The notes beneath the pieces are model-generated. The model had not been told where the DNA came from and ran no database searches. It worked only from the letters and a program-made list of their open reading frames with translations. Position numbers and translations under genes: made by a program. 64,000 nt of DNA from Roseibium aggregatum (GTDB lineage: Bacteria > Pseudomonadota > Alphaproteobacteria > Rhizobiales > Stappiaceae), in the NCBI RefSeq assembly GCF_014692675.1, contig NZ_JABFCZ010000018.1:62001-126000 (forward strand), read 5' to 3'. How positions within the stretch are numbered: position 1 is the first letter of the stretch; every line of letters starts with the position of its first letter. Of the stretch, positions 55,736 to 64,000 are shown in pieces.

Positions 55736-58600
55736 TCAGTGTGAATTCGGCGCTTTCGATTTGCCGTGAGCAACTTTGGTTCCGCCCTGGGAACAAAGCT
55801 CCGCTTCCGCCGCAGCCTTTTCGTCCCCCGCCTCGACGGCTTTCAGAAAATAGTCGCAGGCGCGTCCGGCATCGGCCTTGTCGAACTTGCCGGTCTTGTA
55901 GAGATAGCCGATATCCGTCAACGCGCGCGGCTCCCCGAAACGGGCCGCCTTTTCGAACCAGCGAAGCGCCAGATCGAAGCTCGGCTGGTCGGCCCGGTAG
56001 GCATGGTAGGCGCCCAGCAGCGCGGCGGCTGCCGCATTTCCGGTTTCGGCTTCATCCTCCAGAAAGCTCACCGCCTTTTCCCGCTCGCCCGCATCCGTTT
56101 TGGTATCGAGAGCGAGATCTGCAGCGGCAATGCGTGCCTTGATGGATTTCTTGCCCGCAAGCTGCCACCAGAATGCGGCCTTGTCCGTGTCGCGGGGGGG
56201 TCCCCTTCCGTTGAAATAGGCATCTCCCAGCCGCTGCTGGGCGATCGTCAGCCCGCGATTGGCGGCAAATTCCAGATGCCCGAGGGCCTCTTCCTGCGCG
56301 CCGGGACGCTCGGTCACGTGTGTCAGCAGAAAATCGGCCAGGGCATAGCGGGCCGTGGGTAGATGATCCGCGTCCGCGGCAGCCAGCCTAAAATGCTCTT
56401 CCGCCTTTTCCTGGTCGGCCGGCAGCACGATGCCGTATTGATAGGCCAGGCCGAGAAACAGGTTCCTGTTCCGCTCACCCTGCTTCCGCCACTTGCCGGT
56501 TTCCGTGTTGCGGACCAGTTCGGAAAGCGGGCCGAGGCTCGCCAGAGGGTCGGACTTCGAAATCTTCACGAGCAATCCCACGGCGCCATGAAAATCCGGT
56601 TCTTCCGCCTCTTCCAGTATCTGCGCCCGGCTCCATTTGACGGCAGCCTCCAGGTTTCCATCGTCCGCGGCCACCTTGTAGAGTTTTAGCGCCTCTTCAC
56701 CGTCGCCCAGCATGGCGCTGTGCGACAGCGCCTCGGCCGCTTCGAGCGCCACCTTGGCGTCTCCGCCTTCGCCAAGCTTGATCTGCCAGTGAAGCGCCTT
56801 TTGCCGGTCCCGGAGATCGCCCAGGCCATTGGAGTAGATGTCGACGAGCCGGCGGGCCGCGTAGGCATTGTCCCCTTGCGCGGCTTTTTCGTACCAGTCG
56901 GCTGCGACCTTGGCATCCTTTGCCATGGCAAGCCCGTTTTCCGCCATGTAACCGAGATAGGCCATGGCCAGCGCATTTCCCTGATCGGCCCCCTTCCGGA
57001 AGAGGTCGGCGGCGCGCTTGTCATCCCGCCTGACGCCCTCGCCCTTGAAATAGGCCTGAGCGAGCATCACGGTCCCGTCGACATCACCGCCTTCGTCGCC
57101 TTGCCGGTAATAGGCAACCGCTCGCTTCGGATTGTAAAAGCCCCCGTTTTTATCACCGTAGATATCGCCCAGCCCGGTTGCCGCATCGGCATCTTCGGAG
57201 GCGACTTCCAGATAAATCTCGCGGGCTTTTGCGATATCCTGCTCAACGCCGACACCGTATTGATAGCATTGGGCGAGCGAGAAACCGCCCGCCTGGGGAT
57301 CGGTTTCATAGGCCTTCGTGAACCAGTGGAACGCCTCGGCGTCGTCTTCCGCGACCCCGTTGCCCCAGTAATACATGTCGCCCAGCAGAACCTGGGCATA
57401 GGAACGCCCGTCTTCCGCCGCCGCGCGAATGTATCTGCGCGCCTGTTGCGGCTGCGCCTCGCCCCCCAGTCCGTAGAGCAGCATCCGGCCCGCCTCGTAT
57501 TGGGCGTAGGCATAGCCCCTGTCTGCCGCTTCGACAAAAAGCGCGCGCGCCTGTTCCTGGTCCTTTTGCGTCCCGAGACCACGGTCCATCAGGGAAGCCA
57601 TATAGGCAACCGCCTGCGGATCCCGGTCATACTCGACCATCGCCTGGAAGTGCCTGAAGGCGGCGGCATAGTCCTGCGCCACCCCCTTGCCGATTTCATA
57701 GGCCACGCCCAGGGAGATGTTTGCGCGCTCCCGGCCCAGGTCTATGGCCCGCCTGAAAAGCTCCGCCGCTTTCGTGTAATCCTGCGCCACACCCGACCCC
57801 ACCCAGTACATTTCGCCCAGGAAATGGGTCGAGCGGGGATCGTCGAGATCCGCTCCCTGCCGGTAAAGCTCGACGGCCTTCTCCGGGCCTCCGGGCTTGA
57901 GCATGCCGTCCTCGTAGAGCAAGCCCAGCGAGGCGTAACTGTCGGTGTAACCGTCCTCTATCGCCTGCCTGTAGTATTTCGCAGCCGTTTCGTAATTCCG
58001 GTCGACACCCCAGCCGTTCTCGTAAAGCCAGCCCAGCCAGTCGGTCGCCTGCAATATGCCGTTTTCAGACGCCCACTTGATCCAGAAATAGGCACGGGCA
58101 TGATCCTTGCGCACGCCCAGACCGTTCAGGTACATGGCCCCGAGGCGCATGCCGCTCCAGTAATGGCCGTAATCGGCGGCCTCCTGATAAAGCCAGACCG
58201 CCTTTTTCAGGTCCCGCGCCGTTCCAAGGCCGAGCTGGTAATATTGCCCCAGAGCGCCCTTGGCCGCCGGATACCCCGCATCCGCCGCTGCCTTGAAATG
58301 AAAGAAGGCCTTGTCATAGTCCGGCGTCCAGAACGTCTCGTTTTCGTAGGCCAACCCTAAGCGGAAATGCGCTTCCGGATCCCCTTCGGCAGCCGCAGCC
58401 CGCAACGTATCCAGTTCGAAAAACTCAGGCTCGAGCGATTCATCCAGGGAATCGCGTCCAAGGGATGACAGACTGTCCTCTATCGTCCCCCTGTCCAGGG
58501 ACTTGAGCTCGTCCTCCCCGCCCTCGACCGCACCTGCAGGCAAGGCCGCCGCCGAAAACCAAAGGGCACAGACCCAAAACGCAATCGTCTTCCTGTTCAT
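55736..58600 (-). CDS. Large secreted Sel1-repeat (TPR-like) protein
   Basis: 954 residues with signal peptide VCALWFSAAALPAGA. About twenty or more Sel1 repeats of 36 residues fill it, e.g. AHFRLGLAYENETFWTPDYDKAFFHFKAAAD, YAQVLLGDMYYWGNGVAEDDAEAF, and KAAFWWQLAG. Such solenoids bind proteins, often in envelope or secretion functions. It should be periplasmic. It is divergent from a membrane GGDEF protein, with 392 bp between. Confidence 0.88.
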   Translation of the reverse strand: MNRKTIAFWVCALWFSAAALPAGAVEGGEDELKSLDRGTIEDSLSSLGRDSLDESLEPEFFELDTLRAAAAEGDPEAHFRLGLAYENETFWTPDYDKAFFHFKAAADAGYPAAKGALGQYYQLGLGTARDLKKAVWLYQEAADYGHYWSGMRLGAMYLNGLGVRKDHARAYFWIKWASENGILQATDWLGWLYENGWGVDRNYETAAKYYRQAIEDGYTDSYASLGLLYEDGMLKPGGPEKAVELYRQGADLDDPRSTHFLGEMYWVGSGVAQDYTKAAELFRRAIDLGRERANISLGVAYEIGKGVAQDYAAAFRHFQAMVEYDRDPQAVAYMASLMDRGLGTQKDQEQARALFVEAADRGYAYAQYEAGRMLLYGLGGEAQPQQARRYIRAAAEDGRSYAQVLLGDMYYWGNGVAEDDAEAFHWFTKAYETDPQAGGFSLAQCYQYGVGVEQDIAKAREIYLEVASEDADAATGLGDIYGDKNGGFYNPKRAVAYYRQGDEGGDVDGTVMLAQAYFKGEGVRRDDKRAADLFRKGADQGNALAMAYLGYMAENGLAMAKDAKVAADWYEKAAQGDNAYAARRLVDIYSNGLGDLRDRQKALHWQIKLGEGGDAKVALEAAEALSHSAMLGDGEEALKLYKVAADDGNLEAAVKWSRAQILEEAEEPDFHGAVGLLVKISKSDPLASLGPLSELVRNTETGKWRKQGERNRNLFLGLAYQYGIVLPADQEKAEEHFRLAAADADHLPTARYALADFLLTHVTERPGAQEEALGHLEFAANRGLTIAQQRLGDAYFNGRGPPRDTDKAAFWWQLAGKKSIKARIAAADLALDTKTDAGEREKAVSFLEDEAETGNAAAAALLGAYHAYRADQPSFDLALRWFEKAARFGEPRALTDIGYLYKTGKFDKADAGRACDYFLKAVEAGDEKAAAEAELCSQGGTKVAHGKSKAPNSH

Positions 58601-58992
58601 ATCGCCCGTGACCTGACACCAATCGCGTTCGATAATGGACCATCCGGCCGATCATATTCAATCCCGATAGAATTAGGGTCGGGACTCACTCATTAATTGC
58701 AATCCGGCCGATGCTCCGGCCGGCGAGGCATTCGGCCCGGATTTGTTAAGTCCGCCACCGTCCATTGGCTGTCCCGCGGATACGGACCGGCAATCGGGAT
58801 TATCAATTACCCTTGAAAAAAATACCTATATCCGAAAGTGCAATTTTGTCGCATGCCTGCCTGCCCGGACAATGAACAAGCCGCGCTTTCAAAGGCTTAG
58901 CACCGGCCTCTCCACACCCCCGCCTCCGGCCGAAACAAATTACTGCCCGGTTCGATAAAATTTTATCGAATGCGTTAAACACGCCGCAAGGG
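58601..58992. other. Divergent intergenic region, Sel1 gene to GGDEF gene
   Basis: 392 bp with no supported gene. It holds a degenerate GGGTCGGGACTC (58676-58687) resembling the gene-end motif, though here near gene starts, and the 20-bp palindrome at 58951-58970. The remainder shows nothing I can name. Confidence 0.5.
58951..58970. promoter_or_regulatory. Perfect 20-bp palindrome TTCGATAAAATTTTATCGAA
   Basis: Fully self-complementary, AT-rich centre, 22 bp before the first possible start of the GGDEF gene. Very likely a repressor operator or regulator site. The binding protein is unknown. Confidence 0.6.
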
Positions 58993-60210
58993 GTGGTGCC
59001 TAGTGTCCACGGCATCATCGATACTCATGTTGCCTCATCTTTAACACTCGAAGGCTTTTCTGCCGTGGACAAGTTTACCCTTTTGGCGGCTAACGCCGTT
59101 ATTCTGGTAATGTTTTCAATTGCTTTCCTTGTGGCGTTTCGCGACATGAAACGTGCCCGTTACTGGCGGACATGGACCATTGCGAACCTCGTCCTGGCGT
59201 CCGCCCTGATGTTCTACATCACCGAAGCGGACCTGCCTGCCGTCGTCGTTTTCCTCGTTCCCAACGGCCTGCTCCTGGTGGGATTTGCCCTGCACTGGAA
59301 TGCCGCCCGCCAATTCACCGGCTGCAAGCTCTGCCGCGCACGGATCTGGACACCGGTCGGGATCCTGATCGTGACCGGCCTGCCCGCGCTCGCCATGAAC
59401 AACTACGGACTGACCTACACCGTGACCAATGTCATGCTGTCGGTGCTCGCGTTCGGCACGGCGCGGGAATACTACGGCATGAAGGCGAACCATCTCTCAT
59501 CGCGTCACGGCCTGACCCTGGCCTATGTCCTGATCGGCATCTCGTTTCTGGTGCGCGTGTTTCAGGGAATTGCCGAATGGCAGAACATGGGTATCGGTCT
59601 GCCCGACGACGTTATCCTGACGTTCCATCTGCTGATCGCGCTGATATATGTCAGCGCGAGCGGAGCCTTTTCCCTTGCCATCGCCTTTGAGCGGGCCGTA
59701 GCGGAACAGCGCGAGGCAGCCCACCGCGATCCGCTCACCGGCGTCTACAACCGGCGCGAATTCGAACTGAGGCTGAAGGCCCTGCTGTCGAACGAAGCCC
59801 GGAAGGCTTTCGCCGTCCTTCAGTTCGATCTAGATCACTTCAAGCAGGTCAACGATCGTTTCGGCCATGTCGCCGGCGACGAGGCGCTTCAGTATTGCGC
59901 CGACCTGATCAAGTTCCATCTGCGCGAGGACGACTGCCTCGCCCGCCTGGGCGGCGAGGAATTCGCCGCCATTCTGCCCGAGATTTCCCAGGACGAGGCG
60001 GTTCGGATCGCCGAGGCCATCCGCCAGAGCGTGGCCGAAGCCAGACTGGACTTCGCCCCGGCCGAATTCCGGCTGACCCTGTCTGCCGGTGTCTATCACG
60101 GCACGGGCGGCGACCTCGGCCACAAGGGCCTGATGCGCCGCGTCGACCAGGGCCTTTATCAATCGAAAAATTCCGGCCGCAACCGGGTCTGTCTGGCCGA
60201 CGCCGCCTAA
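58993..60210 (+). CDS. Membrane diguanylate cyclase (GGDEF)
   Basis: Up to 405 residues. About seven membrane helices (FTLLAANAVILVMFSIAFLVAF to LLIALIYVSASGAFSLAIAF) precede a GGDEF domain with LGGEEFAAIL, DPLTGVYNRREFE, and an RxxD I-site (REDD) five residues before GGEEF, so it should be an active, product-inhibited cyclase. GTG at 58993 is the longest start, with AAGGGG very close; GTG at 59065 after GAAGG is the alternative and keeps all helices. Confidence 0.8.
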   Translation: MVPSVHGIIDTHVASSLTLEGFSAVDKFTLLAANAVILVMFSIAFLVAFRDMKRARYWRTWTIANLVLASALMFYITEADLPAVVVFLVPNGLLLVGFALHWNAARQFTGCKLCRARIWTPVGILIVTGLPALAMNNYGLTYTVTNVMLSVLAFGTAREYYGMKANHLSSRHGLTLAYVLIGISFLVRVFQGIAEWQNMGIGLPDDVILTFHLLIALIYVSASGAFSLAIAFERAVAEQREAAHRDPLTGVYNRREFELRLKALLSNEARKAFAVLQFDLDHFKQVNDRFGHVAGDEALQYCADLIKFHLREDDCLARLGGEEFAAILPEISQDEAVRIAEAIRQSVAEARLDFAPAEFRLTLSAGVYHGTGGDLGHKGLMRRVDQGLYQSKNSGRNRVCLADAA

Positions 60211-60243
60211 ACGGGCCTCTGAGCGCCGGCCGGCAACAAGATG

Positions 60244-61128
60244 CTAGAAGGACGCCTCCAGAAGACGGGTGACTTCCTTGTCGCGAGCCCCCTCGGTCTT
60301 GCTGCCCATGACCACGACGAGACGTCTTTCGCCGCCCCGATGTGCCGTCGCCACCAGATTGTACCCCGCCTCGTTGGTGTGCCCCGTCTTCAGTCCGTCG
60401 ACGCCGGGGACCTTGCCAAGCAGATTGTTCGTCGTCGGGTAGGTCCGGCCGTTGTAGGTGAAGGACTTCGCCCGGAAAAAGCCGGCATATTGCGGGAAAC
60501 CTGTCTTCAGCGCCCGTCCGAGTCGGGCCATATCGCGCGCCGTCGACACATGACCCGGGTCCGGCAATCCGCTGGCATTGACGAACCGGGTGCGGGTGAG
60601 GCCAAGCGCACGGGCCTGCGCGTTCATTCTGGCCGCAAAGGCGTCCTCGCTGCCGGAAATGTTTTCCGCAATCACCACCGCCACGTCGTTCGCCGACTTC
60701 ACCGCCAGCGCCCGGGCTGCCTGTTCCACGGTGATCGTCGAGCCCGCCTTCAGGCCGAGCTTCGCCGGCGGCTGGCTTGCCGCCCTGGCCGAGACGGTCA
60801 GCGGAGTTGAAAGCGAATACCGTCCGGAACCGACCTCCTGAAACAGGAGATAGAGCGTCATCATTTTGGTGAGCGAGGCCGGATAGCGGATCTTGTCTGC
60901 GTCATGGGCGTAAAGCGGCGCCCCGGTTGCCATATCGAGCACGACTTCCGAATAGCTGTCGGCGGAGGCCGGCGCCGTGGACGTATAGGCAACCGCCTTT
61001 ACCTGCGGCGGCGGAGCGGCCTGCGAGACAACAGGTGTCGGCGCAACCGGCACGCCCGCCGTCTGACAGGCTGCAAGCGCTAGCGCCATGGCCACCGCAA
61101 ACAACGGCCTTCCCAAAATTCCCGACAT
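60244..61128 (-). CDS. D-alanyl-D-alanine carboxypeptidase (PBP5/6-like lipoprotein)
   Basis: 294 residues. A lipobox (LALAACQ) suggests lipid anchoring. The serine-type motifs are SLTK (Ser85, Lys88), SAN (about 144-146) and KTG (LKTGHTNEAGYN). It trims peptidoglycan pentapeptides. It lacks the long C-terminal PBP5 domain, so it is a short dacF/dacD-like form. Confidence 0.88.
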   Translation of the reverse strand: MSGILGRPLFAVAMALALAACQTAGVPVAPTPVVSQAAPPPQVKAVAYTSTAPASADSYSEVVLDMATGAPLYAHDADKIRYPASLTKMMTLYLLFQEVGSGRYSLSTPLTVSARAASQPPAKLGLKAGSTITVEQAARALAVKSANDVAVVIAENISGSEDAFAARMNAQARALGLTRTRFVNASGLPDPGHVSTARDMARLGRALKTGFPQYAGFFRAKSFTYNGRTYPTTNNLLGKVPGVDGLKTGHTNEAGYNLVATAHRGGERRLVVVMGSKTEGARDKEVTRLLEASF

Positions 61129-61174
61129 GTTTCACTTCACCTTGTCTGCCCCGAAGTTGCCCCGTCTCGCCCCC

Positions 61175-61936
61175 TCAGGCCTTCAGCTTATATCCTGTCT
61201 TGAATATCCAGCGAATGATTGCAAGACAGATAACCAGGAAAAGAAGGGTCATGCTCAGGGACAGCGCGAGACTGACATCCGCCTTGCCATAGAAACTCCA
61301 GCGGAAGCCGGAAATCAGATAGACGACCGGGTTGGCGAGCGTCACCTTCTGCCAGATTTCCGGCAGCATGCTGATGGAATAGAAACTGCCGCCCAGGAAG
61401 GCGAGCGGCGTGACGATCAGAAGCGGCACGAACTGCAGCTTCTCGAACGTGTCGGCCCAGATCCCGATGATGAAGCCGAGCAGGGCGAAGGTCATGGCGG
61501 TCAGAAGGAAGAACGCCACCATCCAGGCCGGATGCTGCACTTCGATCGGCACGAAGAACGTGGCGGTCACGAAAATGATCGTCCCGACCAGGACGGCCTT
61601 GGTCGCCGCCGCGCCGACGAAGGCTACGGTGATTTCGAAATAGGACACGGGCGCGGACAGGATTTCGTAGATCGTGCCGGTGAACTTCGGGAAATAGATG
61701 CCGAAGGATGCATTCGACAGGCTCTGCGTCATCAGGGACAGCATGATCAGTCCGGGCACGATGAAGGCCCCGTAGGAGACGCCGTCCACCTCGCTGATCC
61801 GCGACCCGATCGCCGCGCCGAACACGACGAAATAAAGCGTCGTGGAAATCACCGGCGAGATGATCGACTGCATCAGCGTGCGCCCCGTTCGGGCCATTTC
61901 ATAGAGATAGATCGCCTTGATCGCCTGAAAGTTCAT
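61175..61936 (-). CDS. ABC-2 type transporter, permease
   Basis: 253 residues with six membrane helices. [43 protein letters not shown] is the ABC-2 signature region, as in nodulation-type or drug/polysaccharide exporters. Its ATG overlaps the ATPase stop by four bases. The exported substrate is unknown. Confidence 0.88.
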   Translation of the reverse strand: MNFQAIKAIYLYEMARTGRTLMQSIISPVISTTLYFVVFGAAIGSRISEVDGVSYGAFIVPGLIMLSLMTQSLSNASFGIYFPKFTGTIYEILSAPVSYFEITVAFVGAAATKAVLVGTIIFVTATFFVPIEVQHPAWMVAFFLLTAMTFALLGFIIGIWADTFEKLQFVPLLIVTPLAFLGGSFYSISMLPEIWQKVTLANPVVYLISGFRWSFYGKADVSLALSLSMTLLFLVICLAIIRWIFKTGYKLKA

Positions 61937-62859
61937 GCCTTTTCCTTCACCAGATCGACGAAGATATCCTCCAGTGAACTCTGGGTCGTATTGAGATCGT
62001 GGAACCGGACACCCGCCTTCGACAGGTCGTTCAAAAGCGCGGTGATGCCGGTGCGCTCGCTCTTTGTGTCGTAGGAATAGGTCAACGACTTGCCGTCGTC
62101 GCCAATGGTCAGGTCATGCGCCTCAAGTCCCGCCGGCAGTTCGCTGATCGGGGTCTGCAGATGCAGGGTCAGTTCCTTTCGGCCGAGCTTGCGCATCAGC
62201 TCGTTCTTTTCCTCCACCAGGATGATCTCGCCCTTGTTGATCACCCCGACGCGGTCGGCCATTTCCTCCGCCTCTTCGATGTAGTGGGTTGTCAGAATGA
62301 TCGTCACGCCGCGGTTCTTCAGGTTCTCCACGATGCGCCACATGTCGCGGCGCAGTTCCACGTCCACGCCTGCGGTCGGCTCGTCCAGGAACAGCACCTT
62401 CGGCTCGTGGGCCAGCGCCTTTGCGACCAGTAGGCGCCGTTTCATGCCGCCGGAGAGCGCCATGATCGGCGCCCTGTGCTTGTCCCACAGGCTGAGGTCT
62501 TTCAGGATCTCCTCGACCAGCGCCGGATTGCTCCGCATGCCGAACAGGCCCCGGCTGAAGGACACCATGTCGATGACCTTCTCGAAGTGGGACACGGGCA
62601 TCTCCTGGGGCACCAGGCCGATCAGTTTTCGTGCCTCCCGATAGTTTCGGATGGCATCGAAACCGCCGACGGTGATCGTGCCCGACGTCGGGCGGACCAG
62701 CCCGCAGATCGTGCTGATCAGGGTCGTCTTGCCGGCGCCGTTGGGTCCGAGCAGGGCGAAGACCTCGCCTTCGTTGATGTCGAGGGAAACCGATTTGAGC
62801 GCCTGGAAGCCGCCGTCGTAGGTTTTGGTCAGGGACTGGACAGAAATGATTGCGGACAT
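61933..62859 (-). CDS. ABC-2 type transporter, ATPase
   Basis: 308 residues. Walker [10 protein letters not shown] (about 40-48), signature LSGGMKRR, Walker [13 protein letters not shown], then [16 protein letters not shown]. The C-terminal 90 residues are the DUF4162-like extension of CcmA/NodI-type ATPases. The ATG at 62859 was chosen by homology and lacks a clear Shine-Dalgarno; a longer frame adds 24 residues without similarity. It forms an exporter with the following permease. Confidence 0.88.
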   Translation of the reverse strand: MSAIISVQSLTKTYDGGFQALKSVSLDINEGEVFALLGPNGAGKTTLISTICGLVRPTSGTITVGGFDAIRNYREARKLIGLVPQEMPVSHFEKVIDMVSFSRGLFGMRSNPALVEEILKDLSLWDKHRAPIMALSGGMKRRLLVAKALAHEPKVLFLDEPTAGVDVELRRDMWRIVENLKNRGVTIILTTHYIEEAEEMADRVGVINKGEIILVEEKNELMRKLGRKELTLHLQTPISELPAGLEAHDLTIGDDGKSLTYSYDTKSERTGITALLNDLSKAGVRFHDLNTTQSSLEDIFVDLVKEKA

Positions 62860-62998
62860 AAATCGATTAGATCTTGAAACGTGTGTGAGGGCGGGACCGG
62901 GCCGGATCACGCCTTGAGCCTGTACCGGCAAACCTGCCCGAACCCGTGATCAGAAGATAGGCATCCGATTGGATTGTGCCAAGGCCAGCCTGCATTGT

Positions 62999-63012
62999 TT
63001 CACCTGAGTGAA
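62999..63012. promoter_or_regulatory. Inverted repeat TTCAC-CTGA-GTGAA before the pirin gene
   Basis: Perfect 5-bp arms, about 80 bp before the pirin ATG, next to AACAG-A-CTGTT (63011-63021). A possible regulator site, e.g. for a stress or LysR-type regulator. Short arms limit confidence. Confidence 0.3.
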
Positions 63013-63091
63013 CAGACTGTTTGGCATTGGCCGATGGGAACCTGTCTTCCGTCCACTATTTTAGGGAAATCACGTATTGGAGCGAGGATCA

Positions 63092-63994
63092 ATGTCCATT
63101 CGGCCCGTCACTCATATCGGCACCACCCAGCCGACCCTCGAAGGGGCCGGCGTGAAACTGGAACGCGTCTTCGGGTTTCAGGATCCGGAGATGCTCGATC
63201 CGTTTCTGCTCCTCGACGATTTCAGGAACGAGCGGCCGGAAGACTATCTGGCGGGTTTTCCCTGGCATCCGCATCGGGGCATCGAGACGATCACCTACGT
63301 CCTGGCCGGCACGGTGGAACACGGCGACAGCCTGGGCAATACCGGCAACCTCGGCGCCGGCGATGTCCAGTGGATGACCGCCGGCCGCGGCATCATGCAC
63401 CAGGAAATGCCCAAGGGCGACGACCGGGGACGCATGCACGGATTTCAGCTCTGGGCCAATCTGCCCTCGTCGCTGAAGATGTCCGAACCGCGCTATCAGG
63501 ATGTCAACGCGGGGGATATCCCCGTGGTTGTCGATGACGACGGCACCACGGTGCGGATCATCTGCGGTGACTTCTGGGGCAAGTCCGGCCCGGTCGACGG
63601 CATTGCCGCTGACCCGCAATACCTCGATGTCTTCGTTCCCGCCGGCGTAAAGAAACGGCTGAAGGTCGACACCTACAAGCAGACCTTCGCCTATATCTTC
63701 GAAGGCTCCGGCGCCTTTGCAGATGCCTCCGACCCCTTCGGCGTTCTGACCGAAAAGGAACTGAACGGCAAAGAACTGCATGTCCGTGACCGGACCGGCG
63801 ACCGGTCCCTGGTCATATTCGGCTCCGGCGACGAAATCGTCGTCCAAGCCGGGGAAAAAGGTATCCGTTTCCTTCTCGTCTCCGGCGCACCGATCCGGGA
63901 GCCTGTCGCGTGGCACGGCCCCATCGTCATGAACACTCGCGAAGAGCTCATACAGGCAGTCAACGAACTGCGCGGCGGCACGTTCATCCGCTAG
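63092..63994 (+). CDS. Pirin-family protein
   Basis: 300 residues, bicupin. The metal ligands are in FPWHPHRGIETITYVLAGTVEHGDS and MHQEMP; FGFQDPEMLDPFLLLDD is the family N-terminus; the second cupin (YKQTFAYIFEGSG) lacks metal residues as is normal. Pirins act as quercetinases or redox-sensitive regulators. The ATG at 63092 follows GGAGCGAGG. The TAG stop begins a further copy of the gene-end motif. Confidence 0.9.
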   Translation: MSIRPVTHIGTTQPTLEGAGVKLERVFGFQDPEMLDPFLLLDDFRNERPEDYLAGFPWHPHRGIETITYVLAGTVEHGDSLGNTGNLGAGDVQWMTAGRGIMHQEMPKGDDRGRMHGFQLWANLPSSLKMSEPRYQDVNAGDIPVVVDDDGTTVRIICGDFWGKSGPVDGIAADPQYLDVFVPAGVKKRLKVDTYKQTFAYIFEGSGAFADASDPFGVLTEKELNGKELHVRDRTGDRSLVIFGSGDEIVVQAGEKGIRFLLVSGAPIREPVAWHGPIVMNTREELIQAVNELRGGTFIR

Positions 63995-64000
63995 GGTCAG
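63991..64000. repeat. Gene-end motif CTAGGGTCAG, cut by the window edge
   Basis: CTAGGGTCAG matches the first ten bases of the 47932 copy and shares CCGCTAGGGTCAG with the 881 copy. It includes the pirin stop codon TAG. The remainder lies outside the window. Confidence 0.5.

Overview
This 64 kb window is GC-rich chromosomal DNA from an alphaproteobacterium. The best fit is a marine or host-associated member of the Hyphomicrobiales (Stappiaceae-like, e.g. Roseibium/Labrenzia); the genus is an inference. The evidence is a rhizobial-type fructose cassette (frcR-frcBCA-frcK), an Entner-Doudoroff operon (zwf-edd-eda), a RimK/RimB pair, an RHH_4 protein and a RirA-type iron box (TGA-N9-TCA). The genes are core and accessory metabolism. 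I see no phage, plasmid, insertion sequence or CRISPR array.

Layout. 1-5.4 kb: start of rimK, rimB, then a leftward operon for a periplasmic dehydrogenase (glyoxalase, Tat-exported gamma subunit, GMC flavoprotein with iron-sulfur cysteines, sorbosone/PQQ-type beta-propeller, dihaem cytochrome c). 5.4-13 kb: an RHH protein, a second VOC protein, a DMT exporter, an NTF2-like protein, an HTH plus periplasmic-binding-like regulator, a long-chain acyl-CoA ligase and adenine deaminase. 13-27 kb: the sugar block. FrcBCA imports fructose, FrcK makes fructose-6-P, Pgi converts it to glucose-6-P, and Zwf, Edd and Eda take it to pyruvate and glyceraldehyde-3-P. No 6-phosphogluconolactonase gene is in the cluster. 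zwf and pgi carry near-identical CG-centred palindromes just before their starts, which suggests one repressor for both. Also here: a tandem PilZ protein, a LysE exporter, a delta-class carbonic anhydrase and two tandem glycine-zipper lipoproteins. 27-37 kb: ald divergent from its Lrp-type regulator, an SMP-30 protein, LtrA, a repeat-built secreted protein, TrhO, and a LuxR/flavin monooxygenase/DUF2783 module, ending at tRNA-Lys(CUU). 37-46 kb: ilvB-ilvN behind an unannotated leader peptide and attenuator, arylamine N-acetyltransferase, serA, a chemoreceptor broken by an in-frame amber codon, pdxJ and an FMN reductase. 46-64 kb: PRC-barrel and matrixin secreted proteins, a GGDEF-EAL protein, a nitrilase with divergent AraC regulator, a siderophore-interacting protein with divergent TetR regulator, ilvC, an SRPBCC protein, a 954-residue Sel1-repeat protein divergent from a membrane GGDEF protein, a D-Ala-D-Ala carboxypeptidase, an ABC-2 exporter pair and a pirin.

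Most striking at DNA level: (i) a short quasi-palindrome, GGGTCAGGAC(CC), that recurs at or just past stop codons; (ii) the ilv leader peptide MTSLILVVGKRAAGTG with its terminator; (iii) the zwf/pgi operator pair; (iv) perfect 18- and 20-bp palindromes before pdxJ and the GGDEF gene; (v) the amber-interrupted chemoreceptor. All calls are from reading the sequence. No database search was run.
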